Shown here: positions 18,338-28,466 of the stretch, in pieces
Layout: the number at the start of each line of letters is the position of its first letter
Numbering within the stretch: the stretch's first letter is position 1
NCBI RefSeq assembly: GCF_002005165.1
Contig: NZ_CP019699.1
Location: 1,116,001 to 1,180,000 of the forward strand
Direction of reading: 5' to 3'
DNA length: 64,000 nt
Source of the DNA: Novibacillus thermophilus
Lineage (GTDB): Bacteria > Bacillota > Bacilli > Thermoactinomycetales > Novibacillaceae
Notes under the pieces: model-generated
The model's input: only the letters and a program-made list of their open reading frames with translations
The model's database searches: none
Told to the model about the DNA's origin: nothing
Program-made: the position numbers and the translations under genes

Positions 18338-18364
18338 TTAGCACTCGAATGGATTGAGTGCTAA
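18338..18364 (+). promoter_or_regulatory. CIRCE operator
   Basis: A perfect TTAGCACTC-N9-GAGTGCTAA inverted repeat, the HrcA binding site of class I heat-shock operons. It lies 16 bases before the hrcA start and just downstream of the promoter, so HrcA represses its own operon. Confidence 0.98.
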
Positions 18365-18380
18365 CAAGTGGGTGATGATC

Positions 18381-19415
18381 ATGTTGACGGAACGTCAACA
18401 AAAAATTTTGGCCAGCGTTGTAGAAAGTTTTGTGCGAAATGCAGAGCCAGTCGGATCTCGAACTATTTCCAAGCGCGGTGACATCCAGTACAGCGCTGCA
18501 ACGGTGCGTAACGAGATGGCGGACTTGGAAGAAATGGGCTTTTTGGAACAGCCGCATGCTTCGGCTGGGCGCATCCCGACAAATCAGGGATACCGGTACT
18601 ATGTGGACCATTTAGTGCAACCTCGCTCATTGGACCTTGCAGATATTAATATGATCCGGCAGTACTTCACAAAGAGGATTAACGAACTGGAACAAGCCTT
18701 TCAACAAATCGCCGTGATTATCTCTCAGCTGACGAATTATACGTCTATCGTGCTCGGTCCGGAAGTGCATCAATGCACTTTAAAACACCTGCAGATTGTT
18801 CCGCTGTCCGACCACAAAGCTGTGGCGATTATGGTCACTGATACGGGGCACGTGGAGAAGCGCGGCATTTCTGTCACGAATCCCACTGTGTTAAAGGACT
18901 TGGAAAAACTGGTCAACCTCTTAAACGACAAACTGTCAGGCGTGGCGTTAAACGACGTCCGGGAGAAGATGTACTCTGAAATCTTCAGAGAACTGTCGAA
19001 ACATACGGAACAATACGAAGACTTGATGCGCATTGTGGATCAAATTTTGAAAGCGAATGAACGTGATCGCATTTTTATGGGCGGGGCTACCAATTTGATG
19101 AATCAGCCCGAGTTCCACGATGTGCGCAAGGTAAAGCTAATATTTGATCTGTTTGAAGATCAAGACGTGTTGAGGCGACTGTTCGATTCAGAAAAAGCGG
19201 GCATCCGCGTCACGATTGGCAATGAAAACGAACTGGAAGCTGTGAGCAACTGCAGCATTATTACCTCGACGTTTACAATACAAGGGCGATACGTGGGCAG
19301 CATCGGAATATTGGGTCCTACGCGCATGGACTACGGCAAGCTCATCGGCCTTATCGATTATTTGTCCCAAGATTTTCCCCGCTTGATTGACCGACTGTAC
19401 GATGCTTCGTTGTGA
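18381..19415 (+). CDS. hrcA: heat-inducible repressor HrcA
   Basis: HrcA represses the dnaK and groE operons by binding CIRCE, and GroEL modulates its activity. 344 aa, matching B. subtilis. The N-terminal winged helix reads SAATVRNEMADLEEMGFLEQPH, followed by SAGRIPTNQGYRYYVD, a strong family signature. ATG at 18381 follows GGGTGATG; an ATG at 18375 is possible. First gene of a heat-shock operon continuing through grpE, dnaK, dnaJ, prmA, rsmE and mtaB, with the operator at its head. Confidence 0.97.
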   Translation: MLTERQQKILASVVESFVRNAEPVGSRTISKRGDIQYSAATVRNEMADLEEMGFLEQPHASAGRIPTNQGYRYYVDHLVQPRSLDLADINMIRQYFTKRINELEQAFQQIAVIISQLTNYTSIVLGPEVHQCTLKHLQIVPLSDHKAVAIMVTDTGHVEKRGISVTNPTVLKDLEKLVNLLNDKLSGVALNDVREKMYSEIFRELSKHTEQYEDLMRIVDQILKANERDRIFMGGATNLMNQPEFHDVRKVKLIFDLFEDQDVLRRLFDSEKAGIRVTIGNENELEAVSNCSIITSTFTIQGRYVGSIGILGPTRMDYGKLIGLIDYLSQDFPRLIDRLYDASL

Positions 19416-19504
19416 ATCGCGGGATTGAATAAAGTACAAACTTCACCTTGAAGGTTGAAATGAGGTCGATGTGTCACGTACACTGTACAGGGGGTGAATT
19501 GAAC

Positions 19505-20116
19505 GTGGAAGATAAAGAAGCAGCACATGTGGAAAACGGCGCTGACGAAGTAAATGAGGCAGAAGACGGACAATCAGAAGCCCCTCCTTCGGAAGCGGAA
19601 AGTGGTGCATCTCCTGAACGGGAAGAGGATAAAACACCACATCGTGAGCGCTTGGAAGAACTCGAAAAACACGTCTCCAAGTTAGAACGTGAACTGTCTG
19701 AGATGAAAGACCGCTACTTGCGTGTGCAGGCCGATTTGGAGAATTTCAGGCGGCGAACACGTAAAGAAAAGGAAGAACAGGCGAAGTATGCGGCACTGCC
19801 AGTTGTAAAAGCCCTACTTCCTGCGCTGGATAACTTGGAGCGGGCACTGGATGCAGCCCGGAGCGAAAATGCGTCGTCAGATGGGCTCGGGCAAGGTGTG
19901 GAGATGGTAACCAAACAAATGTTTGATATACTGAAAGAATTTGGGCTCGAGTCGATCCCGTCAGTAGGTGAACCGTTTAATCCCGAATTTCACGAAGCGG
20001 TCATGACGGTTGAAAGTGAGGAGCATGAATCGGGAACAGTCGTAGAAGAACTGCAAAAAGGGTATTTGTTGAAAGACCGCGTCATCCGACCTGCTATGGT
20101 TAAAGTCAGTCAATAG
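19505..20116 (+). CDS. grpE: nucleotide exchange factor GrpE
   Basis: GrpE releases ADP from DnaK. 203 aa: an acidic, disordered N-terminus (about 1-50), a long coiled coil ([20 protein letters not shown], about 57-76), then [20 protein letters not shown] and a beta-domain ending [23 protein letters not shown] at 19505 follows AGGGGGTG with eight bases between; a TTG at 19499 is too close to that site. It lies 89 bases after hrcA in the heat-shock operon. Confidence 0.95.
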   Translation: MEDKEAAHVENGADEVNEAEDGQSEAPPSEAESGASPEREEDKTPHRERLEELEKHVSKLERELSEMKDRYLRVQADLENFRRRTRKEKEEQAKYAALPVVKALLPALDNLERALDAARSENASSDGLGQGVEMVTKQMFDILKEFGLESIPSVGEPFNPEFHEAVMTVESEEHESGTVVEELQKGYLLKDRVIRPAMVKVSQ

Positions 20117-20183
20117 CGGAAAAAGTAGTTTTAGTGATATGCCATGTACACGTGTTGTTGACAATGAGGAGGTAATGGAACAT

Positions 20184-22031
20184 ATGGGAAAAGTCATCGG
20201 CATCGACTTGGGAACGACTAACTCTTGTGTCGCCGTCATGGAAGGCGGTGAAGCCACCGTCATACCGAACCCGGAAGGGAACCGCACGACACCTTCTGTC
20301 GTCGCTTTTTCTAAAGAAGGCGAGCGGCTTATCGGCGAAGTGGCGAAACGTCAGGCCATTACGAACCCGGAAAAGACGGTTATTTCGATAAAACGTCACA
20401 TGGGCAGCGACTATAAGGTGAAGATAGACGGAAAAGAGTATACACCGCAAGAAATTTCCGCCATGATTTTGCAAAAGCTGAAGTCGGACGCCGAGGCGTA
20501 TTTAGGAGAAAAAGTGACAAAGGCGGTCATTACGGTACCGGCTTACTTTAATGACAGCCAACGGCAGGCGACAAAAGACGCCGGCAAAATTGCCGGTCTT
20601 GAGGTCGAACGCATTGTCAACGAGCCGACGGCGGCAGCTTTGGCCTACGGACTGGAGAAAGAGGAAGACCAAACGATTCTCGTCTACGATTTGGGAGGCG
20701 GGACATTCGACGTGTCCATACTCGAGCTGGGTGACGGCTTCTTTGAAGTTAAAGCGACGAGCGGGGACAACAAACTCGGCGGAGACGACTTCGACCAAGC
20801 CATCATCGACTATCTCGTAGAAGAGTTTAAGAAGGAGAACGGCATTGACTTAAGTCAGGACAGGATGGCCATGCAGCGGTTAAAAGACGCTGCAGAAAAG
20901 GCGAAAAAAGATTTGTCCGGCGTGCTGACGACGACCATTTCTCTACCATTCATTACGGCTGACGCGACAGGGCCGAAACACCTGGAAGTTAATTTGTCCC
21001 GGGCAAAATTTGAAGATTTGACCAGCCACCTCGTCGAGCGGACGATGGGGCCGACTCGGCAAGCTCTGAAAGACGCCGGGTTGGAGCCGAGTGATGTCGA
21101 CCGCGTCATTTTGGTCGGAGGGTCGACCCGCATCCCGGCTGTTCAGGAAGCCATTCAGAAATTGACGGGGAAAGAACCGCACAAAGGGGTGAACCCCGAC
21201 GAAGTCGTCGCCCTCGGTGCAGCAGTGCAGGCCGGTGTGCTCTCTGGAGACGTGAAGGACGTCGTGTTGCTTGACGTCACACCGCTCTCCCTCGGAATCG
21301 AAACGCTCGGAGGCGTGTTTACGAAACTGATCGAACGCAACACGACGATCCCGACCAGCAAGTCGCAAATTTTCTCCACGGCTGCCGACAATCAGACGTC
21401 TGTCGACATTCACGTTTTACAAGGGGAACGGGAAATGGCCGCTGACAACAAAACGTTAGGGAGATTCCAGTTGACGGACATTCCCCCGGCGCCCCGCGGT
21501 GTACCTCAAATTGAGGTGACGTTCGACATCGACGCTAACGGGATCGTCAACGTATCGGCGAAAGACAAGGGCACTGGAAAGAGTCAAAAGATCACCATTA
21601 CGTCCTCCAGCGGCCTCTCAGAAGAAGAAATTGAACGCATGGTGAAAGAAGCAGAAGCCCACGCGGAAGAGGATAAAAAACGGCGCGAGCGAGCTGAACT
21701 GCGCAACGAAGCCGACCAGCTGGTGTTCACGACCGAGAAGACGTTGAAGGACTTGGGCGACAAAGTGGACGAAGCGGAGAAGAAAAAAGCAGAGGACGCC
21801 AAGGACCGATTGAAGAAAGCTTTAGAAGGCGACGATGACGAGGCGATCAAGAAAGCGAAAGACGAACTGCAGCAAATCGTCCAACAGTTGTCCGTAAAAC
21901 TGTACGAACAAGCTGCGCAGCAGGCGCAGGCAGCGCAGCAAGGCAGTGCAAACCAAGGTGATGAGAAAAAGGAAGAGGACAACGTCGTCGATGCCGACTA
22001 TGAAGAAGTAAAAGACGACGAAAACAAGTAA
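20184..22031 (+). CDS. dnaK: molecular chaperone DnaK (Hsp70)
   Basis: ATP-dependent chaperone, 615 aa. The nucleotide-binding domain begins [32 protein letters not shown] and [13 protein letters not shown] are the phosphate and adenosine motifs. The substrate-binding domain starts after [11 protein letters not shown], and the C-terminus ends with an acidic EEVKDDENK tail. ATG at 20184 follows GAGGAGGT (20166-20173). It lacks the roughly 24-residue loop in the ATPase domain found in Gram-negative DnaK, as expected for Firmicutes. A strong hairpin follows before dnaJ. Confidence 0.98.
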   Translation: MGKVIGIDLGTTNSCVAVMEGGEATVIPNPEGNRTTPSVVAFSKEGERLIGEVAKRQAITNPEKTVISIKRHMGSDYKVKIDGKEYTPQEISAMILQKLKSDAEAYLGEKVTKAVITVPAYFNDSQRQATKDAGKIAGLEVERIVNEPTAAALAYGLEKEEDQTILVYDLGGGTFDVSILELGDGFFEVKATSGDNKLGGDDFDQAIIDYLVEEFKKENGIDLSQDRMAMQRLKDAAEKAKKDLSGVLTTTISLPFITADATGPKHLEVNLSRAKFEDLTSHLVERTMGPTRQALKDAGLEPSDVDRVILVGGSTRIPAVQEAIQKLTGKEPHKGVNPDEVVALGAAVQAGVLSGDVKDVVLLDVTPLSLGIETLGGVFTKLIERNTTIPTSKSQIFSTAADNQTSVDIHVLQGEREMAADNKTLGRFQLTDIPPAPRGVPQIEVTFDIDANGIVNVSAKDKGTGKSQKITITSSSGLSEEEIERMVKEAEAHAEEDKKRRERAELRNEADQLVFTTEKTLKDLGDKVDEAEKKKAEDAKDRLKKALEGDDDEAIKKAKDELQQIVQQLSVKLYEQAAQQAQAAQQGSANQGDEKKEEDNVVDADYEEVKDDENK

Positions 22032-22064
22032 ACGTGGACGAATCAATGCTAAACGATGGTTTAC

Positions 22065-22107
22065 AAGACGGTGAGAGCCAGAAAAGCTTCTTGGTTCTGA
22101 CCGTCTT
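22065..22107 (+). repeat. long hairpin between dnaK and dnaJ
   Basis: AAGACGGT (22065-22072) pairs with ACCGTCTT (22100-22107), with further AGA/TCT, CCA/TGG and GAA/TTC pairing inside around the loop AAGC. No T-run follows, so it looks like an attenuating, stabilising or processing element rather than a simple terminator. Confidence 0.6.
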
Positions 22108-22132
22108 CATCCGTTATAGAGGCGTTGTCCGT

Positions 22133-22161
22133 TTGTCGAAACCGGCAGTCACTGTTAACAT
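22133..22161 (+). promoter_or_regulatory. possible internal promoter before dnaJ
   Basis: TTGTCG (22133-22138), 17 bases, TAACAT (22156-22161), 33 bases upstream of dnaJ. It could supply dnaJ and the RNA/protein-modification genes without heat shock. Confidence 0.4.
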
Positions 22162-22194
22162 AGATGAGGCGAACGAATTTGAAGGGGTGAACCC

Positions 22195-23325
22195 ATGAGC
22201 AAGCGAGATTATTACGAAGTATTGGGCGTGGACAAGAACGCGTCAGAAGAAGAAATCAAAAAAGCCTACCGCAAACTGGCGCGAAAATACCACCCCGATG
22301 TGAACAAGGCGCCCGATGCTGAGGAGAAATTTAAAGAAGTAAAAGAAGCGTACGATGTGCTGAGCGACCCCCAAAAAAAAGCTCAATACGATCAGTTTGG
22401 ACATGCAGATCCCGGTCAAGCAGGAGACGGTGGATTCGGCGGATTTTCGGGTACAGACGATTTCGGAGGGTTCGGCGACATATTCGATATGTTCTTCGGT
22501 GGCGGCAGCAGACGCCGTGATCCGAACGCACCGCGGCAAGGAGCGGATCTGCAGTACAATCTGACAGTGGAGTTTAAAGATGCCGTTTTTGGGACAGAGG
22601 CCAACATTGAAATTCCCCGAACGGAAACGTGCGATACGTGTCGCGGAAGCGGAGCGAGGCCGGGAACGAAACCGGAGACGTGCTCAGTCTGTCATGGTAC
22701 AGGTCAACAGGAAGTCGTCCAAAACACACCGTTCGGACGCATCGTGAACCGCCGCGTCTGTCAAAACTGTCGGGGGCAAGGAAAGATCGTCAAGGAAAAG
22801 TGCCCCACCTGTCACGGGTCCGGTCAAGTCAAAAGACGGAAAAAGATCAATGTGTCGATACCCGCTGGCATCGACAACGGGGCAAAGCTGCGGGTGAGCG
22901 GAGAGGGAGAGCCTGGGATTAACGGCGGTCCCCCGGGGGACTTGTTCATCATCATCCATGTGAAACCGCACGAATTTTTCGAACGGGACGGGGATGACAT
23001 TTACTGTGAAGTCCCCATCACGTTTACCCAGGCTGCCCTTGGCGACGAGCTGGAAGTCCCTACATTGGACGGCCGGGTGAAGCTGAAAATTCCTGCGGGA
23101 ACACAGACGGACACGTATTTCCGCTTGCGCAACAAAGGCGTGCCCCGACTGCGGGGGTACGGTCAGGGCGACCAGCACGTTAAAGTTGTCGTCGTCACTC
23201 CGACAAAGTTGACAGAGCGGCAGAAAGAGTTGCTAAGGGAATTTGGGGAAATCGGCGGTGAAGCGACAGAAGGCGAACCGGCTACTTTCTTTGAGCGGAT
23301 GAAGAAGGCTTTTTCGCGGGACTGA
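22195..23325 (+). CDS. dnaJ: co-chaperone DnaJ
   Basis: Hsp40 protein that stimulates DnaK ATP hydrolysis and delivers clients; 376 aa. The J domain has the HPD tripeptide in [11 protein letters not shown] glycine/phenylalanine-rich linker follows (about 75-105), then four zinc-finger repeats [24 protein letters not shown] and CPTCHGSG, and the C-terminal substrate domains. ATG at 22195 follows GGGGTGA. All eight zinc cysteines are present. Confidence 0.98.
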   Translation: MSKRDYYEVLGVDKNASEEEIKKAYRKLARKYHPDVNKAPDAEEKFKEVKEAYDVLSDPQKKAQYDQFGHADPGQAGDGGFGGFSGTDDFGGFGDIFDMFFGGGSRRRDPNAPRQGADLQYNLTVEFKDAVFGTEANIEIPRTETCDTCRGSGARPGTKPETCSVCHGTGQQEVVQNTPFGRIVNRRVCQNCRGQGKIVKEKCPTCHGSGQVKRRKKINVSIPAGIDNGAKLRVSGEGEPGINGGPPGDLFIIIHVKPHEFFERDGDDIYCEVPITFTQAALGDELEVPTLDGRVKLKIPAGTQTDTYFRLRNKGVPRLRGYGQGDQHVKVVVVTPTKLTERQKELLREFGEIGGEATEGEPATFFERMKKAFSRD

Positions 23326-23355
23326 CCGGAGAGAAAAGCGGGGGAGCGGTCAACA

Positions 23356-24267
23356 GTGAAATGGGCGGAAATTAGTGTGTACACGACAAACGAGGCGGAA
23401 GAGGCAGTCGCTAACATTTTGCATGAAACAGGAGCAAAAGGCGTGGTTATCGAGGAAGTCCCGTCAGATGAGCAGGATGACCGGGCTCTGGAGGACACCC
23501 CTCAAACCCGTCTTGTCTTAAAGGCGTATCTTCCTGTCAACAGCGCGATAAATGAAACGGTTGACACGATACGGCAACGTGTACACGCATTGAGAGCATT
23601 CCGCTTGGATGTCGGTTCCGGCAACGTCACCGTTCAAGAAGTTGATGCTCAAGATTGGGAATCTGCGTGGAAAAAATACTTTAAACCTGTTCGCGTGACA
23701 AAACGCATCGTGGTAAAGCCTTCGTGGGAGTCATTTGACACAGAGAACCCGGAGGACATCGTCATTGAATTGGACCCGGGAATGGCTTTCGGTACGGGAA
23801 CGCATCCTTCCACGATATTGTCTCTTCGAGCGTTAGAGGAAACTGTTCACGGCGGTGAACAAGTAATAGATGTCGGATGCGGAAGCGGCATTTTGAGCAT
23901 TGCGGCCGTGAAACTGGGAGCACAGCACGTCTTGGCCTTAGACATCGACGAAGCAGCGGTTAAAGCGACGAAGGAGAACACGGCGGTGAACGGTGTTGAA
24001 GCCCACGTGACGACACGCCAGAACGACTTGCTGCACGGTGTGACACACACCGCGGACATTGTCGTCGCCAATATACTGGCAGATGTGATCACGTCTTTCG
24101 TTCCCGATGTCGCGAAGGCGTTGTCCCCGGGCGGTCTCTTCATCTCGTCCGGCATTATCAAGGCGAAGGAATGGATGGTGCAAAAAGCGTTGATTGAGCA
24201 GCACTTTGTCATTGCCGCCTCACGTGAGCAGGAGGACTGGGTCGCGATCACCGCCAAAAAGCGTTAA
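23356..24267 (+). CDS. prmA: ribosomal protein L11 methyltransferase
   Basis: PrmA trimethylates L11 using S-adenosylmethionine. 303 aa. The methyltransferase core shows GMAFGTGTHPST, then the SAM-binding VIDVGCGSGILSIAAVKLGA at about residue 172, and VVANILADVI as motif IV. The N-terminal ferredoxin-like L11-recognition domain occupies roughly the first 65 residues. GTG at 23356 follows GGGGAG. It is the fifth gene of the heat-shock operon, as in B. subtilis. Confidence 0.95.
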   Translation: MKWAEISVYTTNEAEEAVANILHETGAKGVVIEEVPSDEQDDRALEDTPQTRLVLKAYLPVNSAINETVDTIRQRVHALRAFRLDVGSGNVTVQEVDAQDWESAWKKYFKPVRVTKRIVVKPSWESFDTENPEDIVIELDPGMAFGTGTHPSTILSLRALEETVHGGEQVIDVGCGSGILSIAAVKLGAQHVLALDIDEAAVKATKENTAVNGVEAHVTTRQNDLLHGVTHTADIVVANILADVITSFVPDVAKALSPGGLFISSGIIKAKEWMVQKALIEQHFVIAASREQEDWVAITAKKR

Positions 24268-24291
24268 GATAAGAGAAAAGGTGGTTGAAGG

Positions 24292-25044
24292 GTGCAACGG
24301 TATTTTGTCCTGCCGGAACAAATACGAGAAGGACGCGTCACGATTAAAGGCGGCGATGCCCATCACATTGCCCGCGTGATGCGGTACAAGGCGGGGGATG
24401 TCATCATCGTTTGTGACAACACGGGAAGAGAGCTAATCGTGCAGTTGGAACACGTGTGGGGGAACGCAGTGACAGGTCGTGTCACGACAGAGCGAACGGC
24501 ATTGTCTGAACCGCGCCTACGTGTTACGCTCGCCCAGTCACTGCTCAAAGGGGATAAGTTCGACTGGGTCGTTCAGAAAGGGACGGAAATGGGCGTGTAC
24601 CAATTTTGGCCGTTTCACGCCGAAAGGTCTGTCGTCCGCCTGAGCGACAGCAAAGCGGCGAAACGCCGCGAACGGTGGCACAAAATTGCCAAAGAAGCCG
24701 CCGAACAGGCGAGGAGAGGACGTATCCCGGAAGTGAGCAACCCTGTTCGTTGGCGCGACGTCCTAGATCACATCCCGTTGTTTGACGTTGCCGTCATACC
24801 GCACGAACGCGAACGGAACCAATCTCTCCCCTCGCTGTGGCAGTCGCTTTCGCGTGTGGAGACGTGCTTAATTATCGTCGGCCCTGAAGGCGGATTCGAG
24901 GCAGAAGAAGTAAACGAGGCGCAGCAAGCCGGCGCCTATCCAGTTTACCTCGGGCCGCGCATTTTACGGGCAGAAACAGCAGCTTTGACGACTATCGCCT
25001 GCACGATGTGGGCAGGCGGAGAAATGGAGGTTACGGCAGAATGA
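24292..25044 (+). CDS. rsmE: 16S rRNA m3U1498 methyltransferase
   Basis: RsmE methylates N3 of U1498 in 16S rRNA; it is a SPOUT (knotted) methyltransferase. 250 aa. It begins MQRYFVLPEQI with DAHHIARVMRYKAGD of the PUA-like domain. The C-terminal knot reads IIVGPEGGFEAEEV and LGPRILRAETAALTT, both diagnostic. GTG at 24292. The last codons overlap mtaB in an ATGA junction, indicating translational coupling. Confidence 0.95.
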   Translation: MQRYFVLPEQIREGRVTIKGGDAHHIARVMRYKAGDVIIVCDNTGRELIVQLEHVWGNAVTGRVTTERTALSEPRLRVTLAQSLLKGDKFDWVVQKGTEMGVYQFWPFHAERSVVRLSDSKAAKRRERWHKIAKEAAEQARRGRIPEVSNPVRWRDVLDHIPLFDVAVIPHERERNQSLPSLWQSLSRVETCLIIVGPEGGFEAEEVNEAQQAGAYPVYLGPRILRAETAALTTIACTMWAGGEMEVTAE

Positions 25045-26378
25045 GCACTGTCGCATTTCATACATTAGGTTGTAAAGTGAACCATTATGAGACCGACACG
25101 ATGTGGCAACTGTTTAAAAAGGCCGGGTACGAGAGAGTAGATTTCGACGACAAGGCGGACGTGTACGTCATTAATACGTGTACAGTGACAAACACCGGAG
25201 ACAAGAAAAGCCGCCAAGTCATCCGTCGCGCCGTCCGCCGTAATCCTGACGCCGTCATCGCCGTAACCGGTTGTTACGCCCAGACGTCTCCCGACGAAAT
25301 TGTGGCCATTCCCGGTGTAGACGTGGTCGTCGGAACGCAAGGACGAGACAAACTGCTGGAACATATCGAAGAGCACCTGCAGACGCGCGAACCGGTCAAC
25401 GCCGTGAAAAACATTATGAAGAACCGCGAATTCGAAGAATTGGACGTTCCGGCGTACTCGGAGCGCACGCGGGCGTCGTTAAAAATTCAGGAAGGGTGCA
25501 ACAACTTTTGTACGTTTTGCATCATTCCGTGGGCGCGGGGACTGATGCGCAGTCGCAAACCTGAAAACGTGCTGAAACAGGCGCGTGAGTTAGTGTCCGC
25601 CGGGTACAGGGAAATCGTGCTGACGGGCATCCACACGGGTGGATACGGCGAGGACTTTGACGACTACAAACTGGCCGACCTGCTCTGGGATTTGGACAAA
25701 ATTGAAGGGTTGAAACGCATACGCATCAGCTCCATTGAAGCGAGCCAAATTGACGAACGCGTGTTGGACGTGCTGAACGAGTCAGACAAGATGTGCCGTC
25801 ACTTGCACATCCCGATCCAGGCAGGGGATGATGCGGTTTTAAAACGAATGCGACGCAAGTACACAGTGGCCGAATACCGGGAGAAAATTGAAAAAATCCG
25901 CGAAGCGCTGCCCAACCTGGCCATTACGACAGACGTCATTGTCGGCTTCCCGGGTGAGACGGAGGAGATGTTCGCCAACACGTACCGTGTAATTGAAGAA
26001 CTCCAGTTTGCCGAGTTGCACGTATTTCCGTACTCCAAGAGAAGCGGAACGCCTGCTGCGCGCATGACCGACCAAGTAGATGAACAAGTAAAACAAGACC
26101 GCGTCCAGAAACTGATCGCCCTGTCCGAGAAACTCAGCTTACAGTACGCGCGCCAATTTGAGAAAGACGTGCTGGAAGTCATACCAGAGCAGCCGTTTAA
26201 GGAAGCGCCAGAGTCGGGGCTGTACGAAGGACACTCCGACAACTACTTGAAGCTGGTTTTTCCTGCCGATGAATCACTCGTTGGCAAACTGTGCAAAGTC
26301 CGCTTGGACAAAGCGGGAGTCGAGTACTGCGAAGGAACGTTCGTCCGGGAAATGGACAGCGTGGCAGATGTCAGCTAA
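25041..26378 (+). CDS. mtaB: tRNA t6A37 methylthiotransferase
   Basis: MtaB (YqeV) adds a methylthio group to t6A37 of tRNAs. 445 aa. The N-terminal UPF0004 domain has three cluster cysteines (HTLGCKVN, INTCTVTN, VTGCYAQ). The radical SAM motif is CNNFCTFC, and a TRAM domain ends the protein. ATG at 25041 overlaps the rsmE stop codon. Upstream in-frame codons have no binding site. This is the last gene of the heat-shock-led operon with clear conservation. Confidence 0.95.
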   Translation: MSTVAFHTLGCKVNHYETDTMWQLFKKAGYERVDFDDKADVYVINTCTVTNTGDKKSRQVIRRAVRRNPDAVIAVTGCYAQTSPDEIVAIPGVDVVVGTQGRDKLLEHIEEHLQTREPVNAVKNIMKNREFEELDVPAYSERTRASLKIQEGCNNFCTFCIIPWARGLMRSRKPENVLKQARELVSAGYREIVLTGIHTGGYGEDFDDYKLADLLWDLDKIEGLKRIRISSIEASQIDERVLDVLNESDKMCRHLHIPIQAGDDAVLKRMRRKYTVAEYREKIEKIREALPNLAITTDVIVGFPGETEEMFANTYRVIEELQFAELHVFPYSKRSGTPAARMTDQVDEQVKQDRVQKLIALSEKLSLQYARQFEKDVLEVIPEQPFKEAPESGLYEGHSDNYLKLVFPADESLVGKLCKVRLDKAGVEYCEGTFVREMDSVADVS

Positions 26379-26396
26379 AGGGAAAGGTGGAAAACG

Positions 26397-26818
26397 GTGA
26401 AGGAGATTTCAGCGGGCGGAGTTGTGTACAGAAAAGAAGGCGACCGCCTGGAATTGCTCATGATTGAGGACCGGTATGGCAAGTGGACGCTGCCTAAAGG
26501 CAAGCAGGAAGCCGGAGAAGAGGTAGAAGAGACGGCACTAAGAGAAATACGGGAAGAAACTGGGCTCCGTGGGCGCATCGTCCGCCCTTTGATGACGGTA
26601 AACTATCAGTATGACGACCCGGAGGGGGAACAGTCGACAAAGACGTGCATTACTTTCTTGTGCAGTGCACCGCAAGAGATGCCACCCCTCAACTTGAAGA
26701 AATCTGCCGGCTGGAGTGGCTGGCGCCGGAAGAAGTGCGAGAACGGCAGCAGCAATACGGGTACCCTAACAATGACGCGGTGCTGGAGCGTGCGCTACAA
26801 CTGGTGGAACACCAGTGA
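26397..26818 (+). pseudogene. NUDIX hydrolase, apparent frameshift
   Basis: A small NUDIX (MutT-like) hydrolase. The box GKQEAGEEVEETALREIREETGL matches GX5EX7REUXEEXGU, with the metal-binding glutamates intact. After TVNYQYDDPEG the open frame drifts into unrelated sequence. Adding one G to the run at 26624-26628 restores GGTVDKDVHYFLVQCTARDA and a normal end, NDAVLERALQLVEHQ, with a stop at 26816-26818 and 140 aa overall. In the frame as given, the tail is nonsense running to 26906 over deoC. The substrate is unknown; Ap4A or modified nucleotides are common for this size. The break is probably a base-calling error. Confidence 0.75.
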
Positions 26819-26832
26819 AAGGAGCTGCGGAG

Positions 26833-27489
26833 ATGACGGAACCGTCTTTAGCCTCCATCATCGATCATACGCTGTTAAAACCGGACGCCACTTCGGATCA
26901 GATTGACACCCTCTGTCATGAAGCCCTCACTTACCAATTTGCTTCAGTCTGCGTCAACCCGGTGTGGGTGGCCCAGTGCGCCGAGCGGCTGCGAGGGTCG
27001 AGAGTCCGCGTGTGTACCGTCGTCGGCTTTCCCCTCGGTGCCACAACGACTGCAGTCAAAGCGACCGAAACGGAGGACGCGGTCCAAAACGGGGCGGCAG
27101 AGATTGACGTAGTCCTCAACATCGGGTGGCTGAAGTCCGGTTTCTTTGAGCGAGTGGCAGCTGACATTACCGAAGTGGTACGGGCAGCGGGTACGAGTGT
27201 CCCGGTGAAAGTGATCCTCGAAACGGGGTTATTGACAGATGAAGAAAAGAAAACGGCGTGTCGAATCAGTCGAGAAGCGGGGGCAGCTTTTGTGAAAACT
27301 TCAACTGGATTTGCCGGCAGCGGAGCGACCGTTCGGGACATTCGCTTAATGCGTGAGGCGGTCGGTCCCCGGATGGGGGTCAAAGCTTCTGGAGGAATTC
27401 GCGATTACGACACGGCTATCGCGATGGTGCACGCCGGTGCTTCGCGTATCGGTTCTAGTTCGAGTGTGGCGATTATCAGGCAAAAGTAA
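26833..27489 (+). CDS. deoC: deoxyribose-phosphate aldolase
   Basis: DeoC splits 2-deoxyribose 5-phosphate into acetaldehyde and glyceraldehyde 3-phosphate in deoxynucleoside salvage. 218 aa. IDHTLLKPDAT opens the TIM barrel. The Schiff-base lysine lies in FVKTSTGF and the second active-site lysine in GVKASGGIRDY. ATG at 26833 follows AAAGGAG; a GTG at 26815 overlaps the NUDIX stop. No other deo gene is adjacent. In B. subtilis deoC sits with dra-nupC-pdp, so this placement after mtaB differs in context. Confidence 0.93.
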   Translation: MTEPSLASIIDHTLLKPDATSDQIDTLCHEALTYQFASVCVNPVWVAQCAERLRGSRVRVCTVVGFPLGATTTAVKATETEDAVQNGAAEIDVVLNIGWLKSGFFERVAADITEVVRAAGTSVPVKVILETGLLTDEEKKTACRISREAGAAFVKTSTGFAGSGATVRDIRLMREAVGPRMGVKASGGIRDYDTAIAMVHAGASRIGSSSSVAIIRQK

Positions 27490-27503
27490 TGTTTGAAGAC
27501 ATT

Positions 27504-28424
27504 TTAACGGTCAGGAATTAAAAATCGGACCACACGCGCAATAAAACTACAAAAGGGAAGGAGTGCGAGGGCACTTACGAGGTTGAAGCCCGTCTGAAAG
27601 TGGGCGATTTGAGCGTGGCGAGAAAGGCCTGTCAAGGCTATCCAATCGCTTAACCACGTGATCAATGGATAAAACGCGACGAGGCCAGCGACATTGATCA
27701 ACAGGTGGGCCATGGCCACTTGTTTTCCCGTTCGATTGCCGCCGACGGAGGCTATCCAGGCCGTAATGCATGTGCCGACGTTGCTGCCGAGTACGGCTGC
27801 CAATGCAAACGTCAAGGAAACGGCCTTGACGCTGTACAATCCCATCAACAGCGCCACAGCTGCGCTGCTGCTCTGGATGATCGCGGTCAACAGCGTCCAC
27901 GTCACAACTCCCCAGCCGACACTGTCATAGGCGGAGAAAAACTCCAACATTCCCAGTTGATCAAATGATCGTGCAACGCTTTCCATCGTCTGCATTCCGA
28001 GGAATATACACCCCAGCCCACCTAGCGCGAGGCCGGTGAAGCGCAATATGTGAGACGGCATGAGCCAACAGAGGGCTCCGGCTAACAAGAGCGTCACCGT
28101 GTAATCTTCAACGGAAAAAGCGAGCAGCTCCGTCGTGATGCACGTTCCGAGATTCGTCCCGAGGATGAGGCCGATGCAGCGCGAAAAGTGCAGCGCTCCG
28201 CTGTTGACTAAACCGATGGCCAGCACTGTGACGGCACTGCTGCTCTGGAGAACCGCGGTCGAGATTAGGCCCGTCATAAAACTGATGAATGGCGTTTGGG
28301 TAAACTGATGCAGCCAGTACCGCATGCGCTCTCCCGTTAGCGCATGTAAGCCGATTCGGAGGACCTGCATACCGAAAAGGAAAATAGCGAGACCAGTGGC
28401 CAGCGGAATGACGAATTCCCGCAT
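27504..28424 (-). CDS. yqeW: Na/Pi-cotransporter II-related protein (YqeW)
   Basis: A 306-residue membrane protein of the Na/phosphate cotransporter (NptA/PNaS) family, matching B. subtilis YqeW in length and position near mtaB and yqeY. It shows the inverted-repeat signature of the family, two QSSSA segments (VLQSSSAVTV at about 60, IIQSSSAAVAL at about 185), each followed by GTNLGTCIT or GSNVGTCIT. There is no C-terminal PhoU-like domain. ATG at 28424 follows GGAGGTG, part of which can pair in an upstream hairpin. Confidence 0.85.
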   Translation of the reverse strand: MREFVIPLATGLAIFLFGMQVLRIGLHALTGERMRYWLHQFTQTPFISFMTGLISTAVLQSSSAVTVLAIGLVNSGALHFSRCIGLILGTNLGTCITTELLAFSVEDYTVTLLLAGALCWLMPSHILRFTGLALGGLGCIFLGMQTMESVARSFDQLGMLEFFSAYDSVGWGVVTWTLLTAIIQSSSAAVALLMGLYSVKAVSLTFALAAVLGSNVGTCITAWIASVGGNRTGKQVAMAHLLINVAGLVAFYPLITWLSDWIALTGLSRHAQIAHFQTGFNLVSALALLPFCSFIARVVRFLIPDR

Positions 28425-28427
28425 ACA

Positions 28428-28466
28428 CGATGCACCTCCACCATACTACCAACATATGGTGGTGCC
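28428..28466 (-). promoter_or_regulatory. hairpin overlapping the yqeW ribosome-binding site
   Basis: On the minus strand CACCATA pairs with TATGGTG around a nine-base loop and extends through GCAC/GTGC across a three-base bulge. The 3' arm contains part of GGAGGTG, the yqeW Shine-Dalgarno sequence, so the structure could damp translation. Confidence 0.35.
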
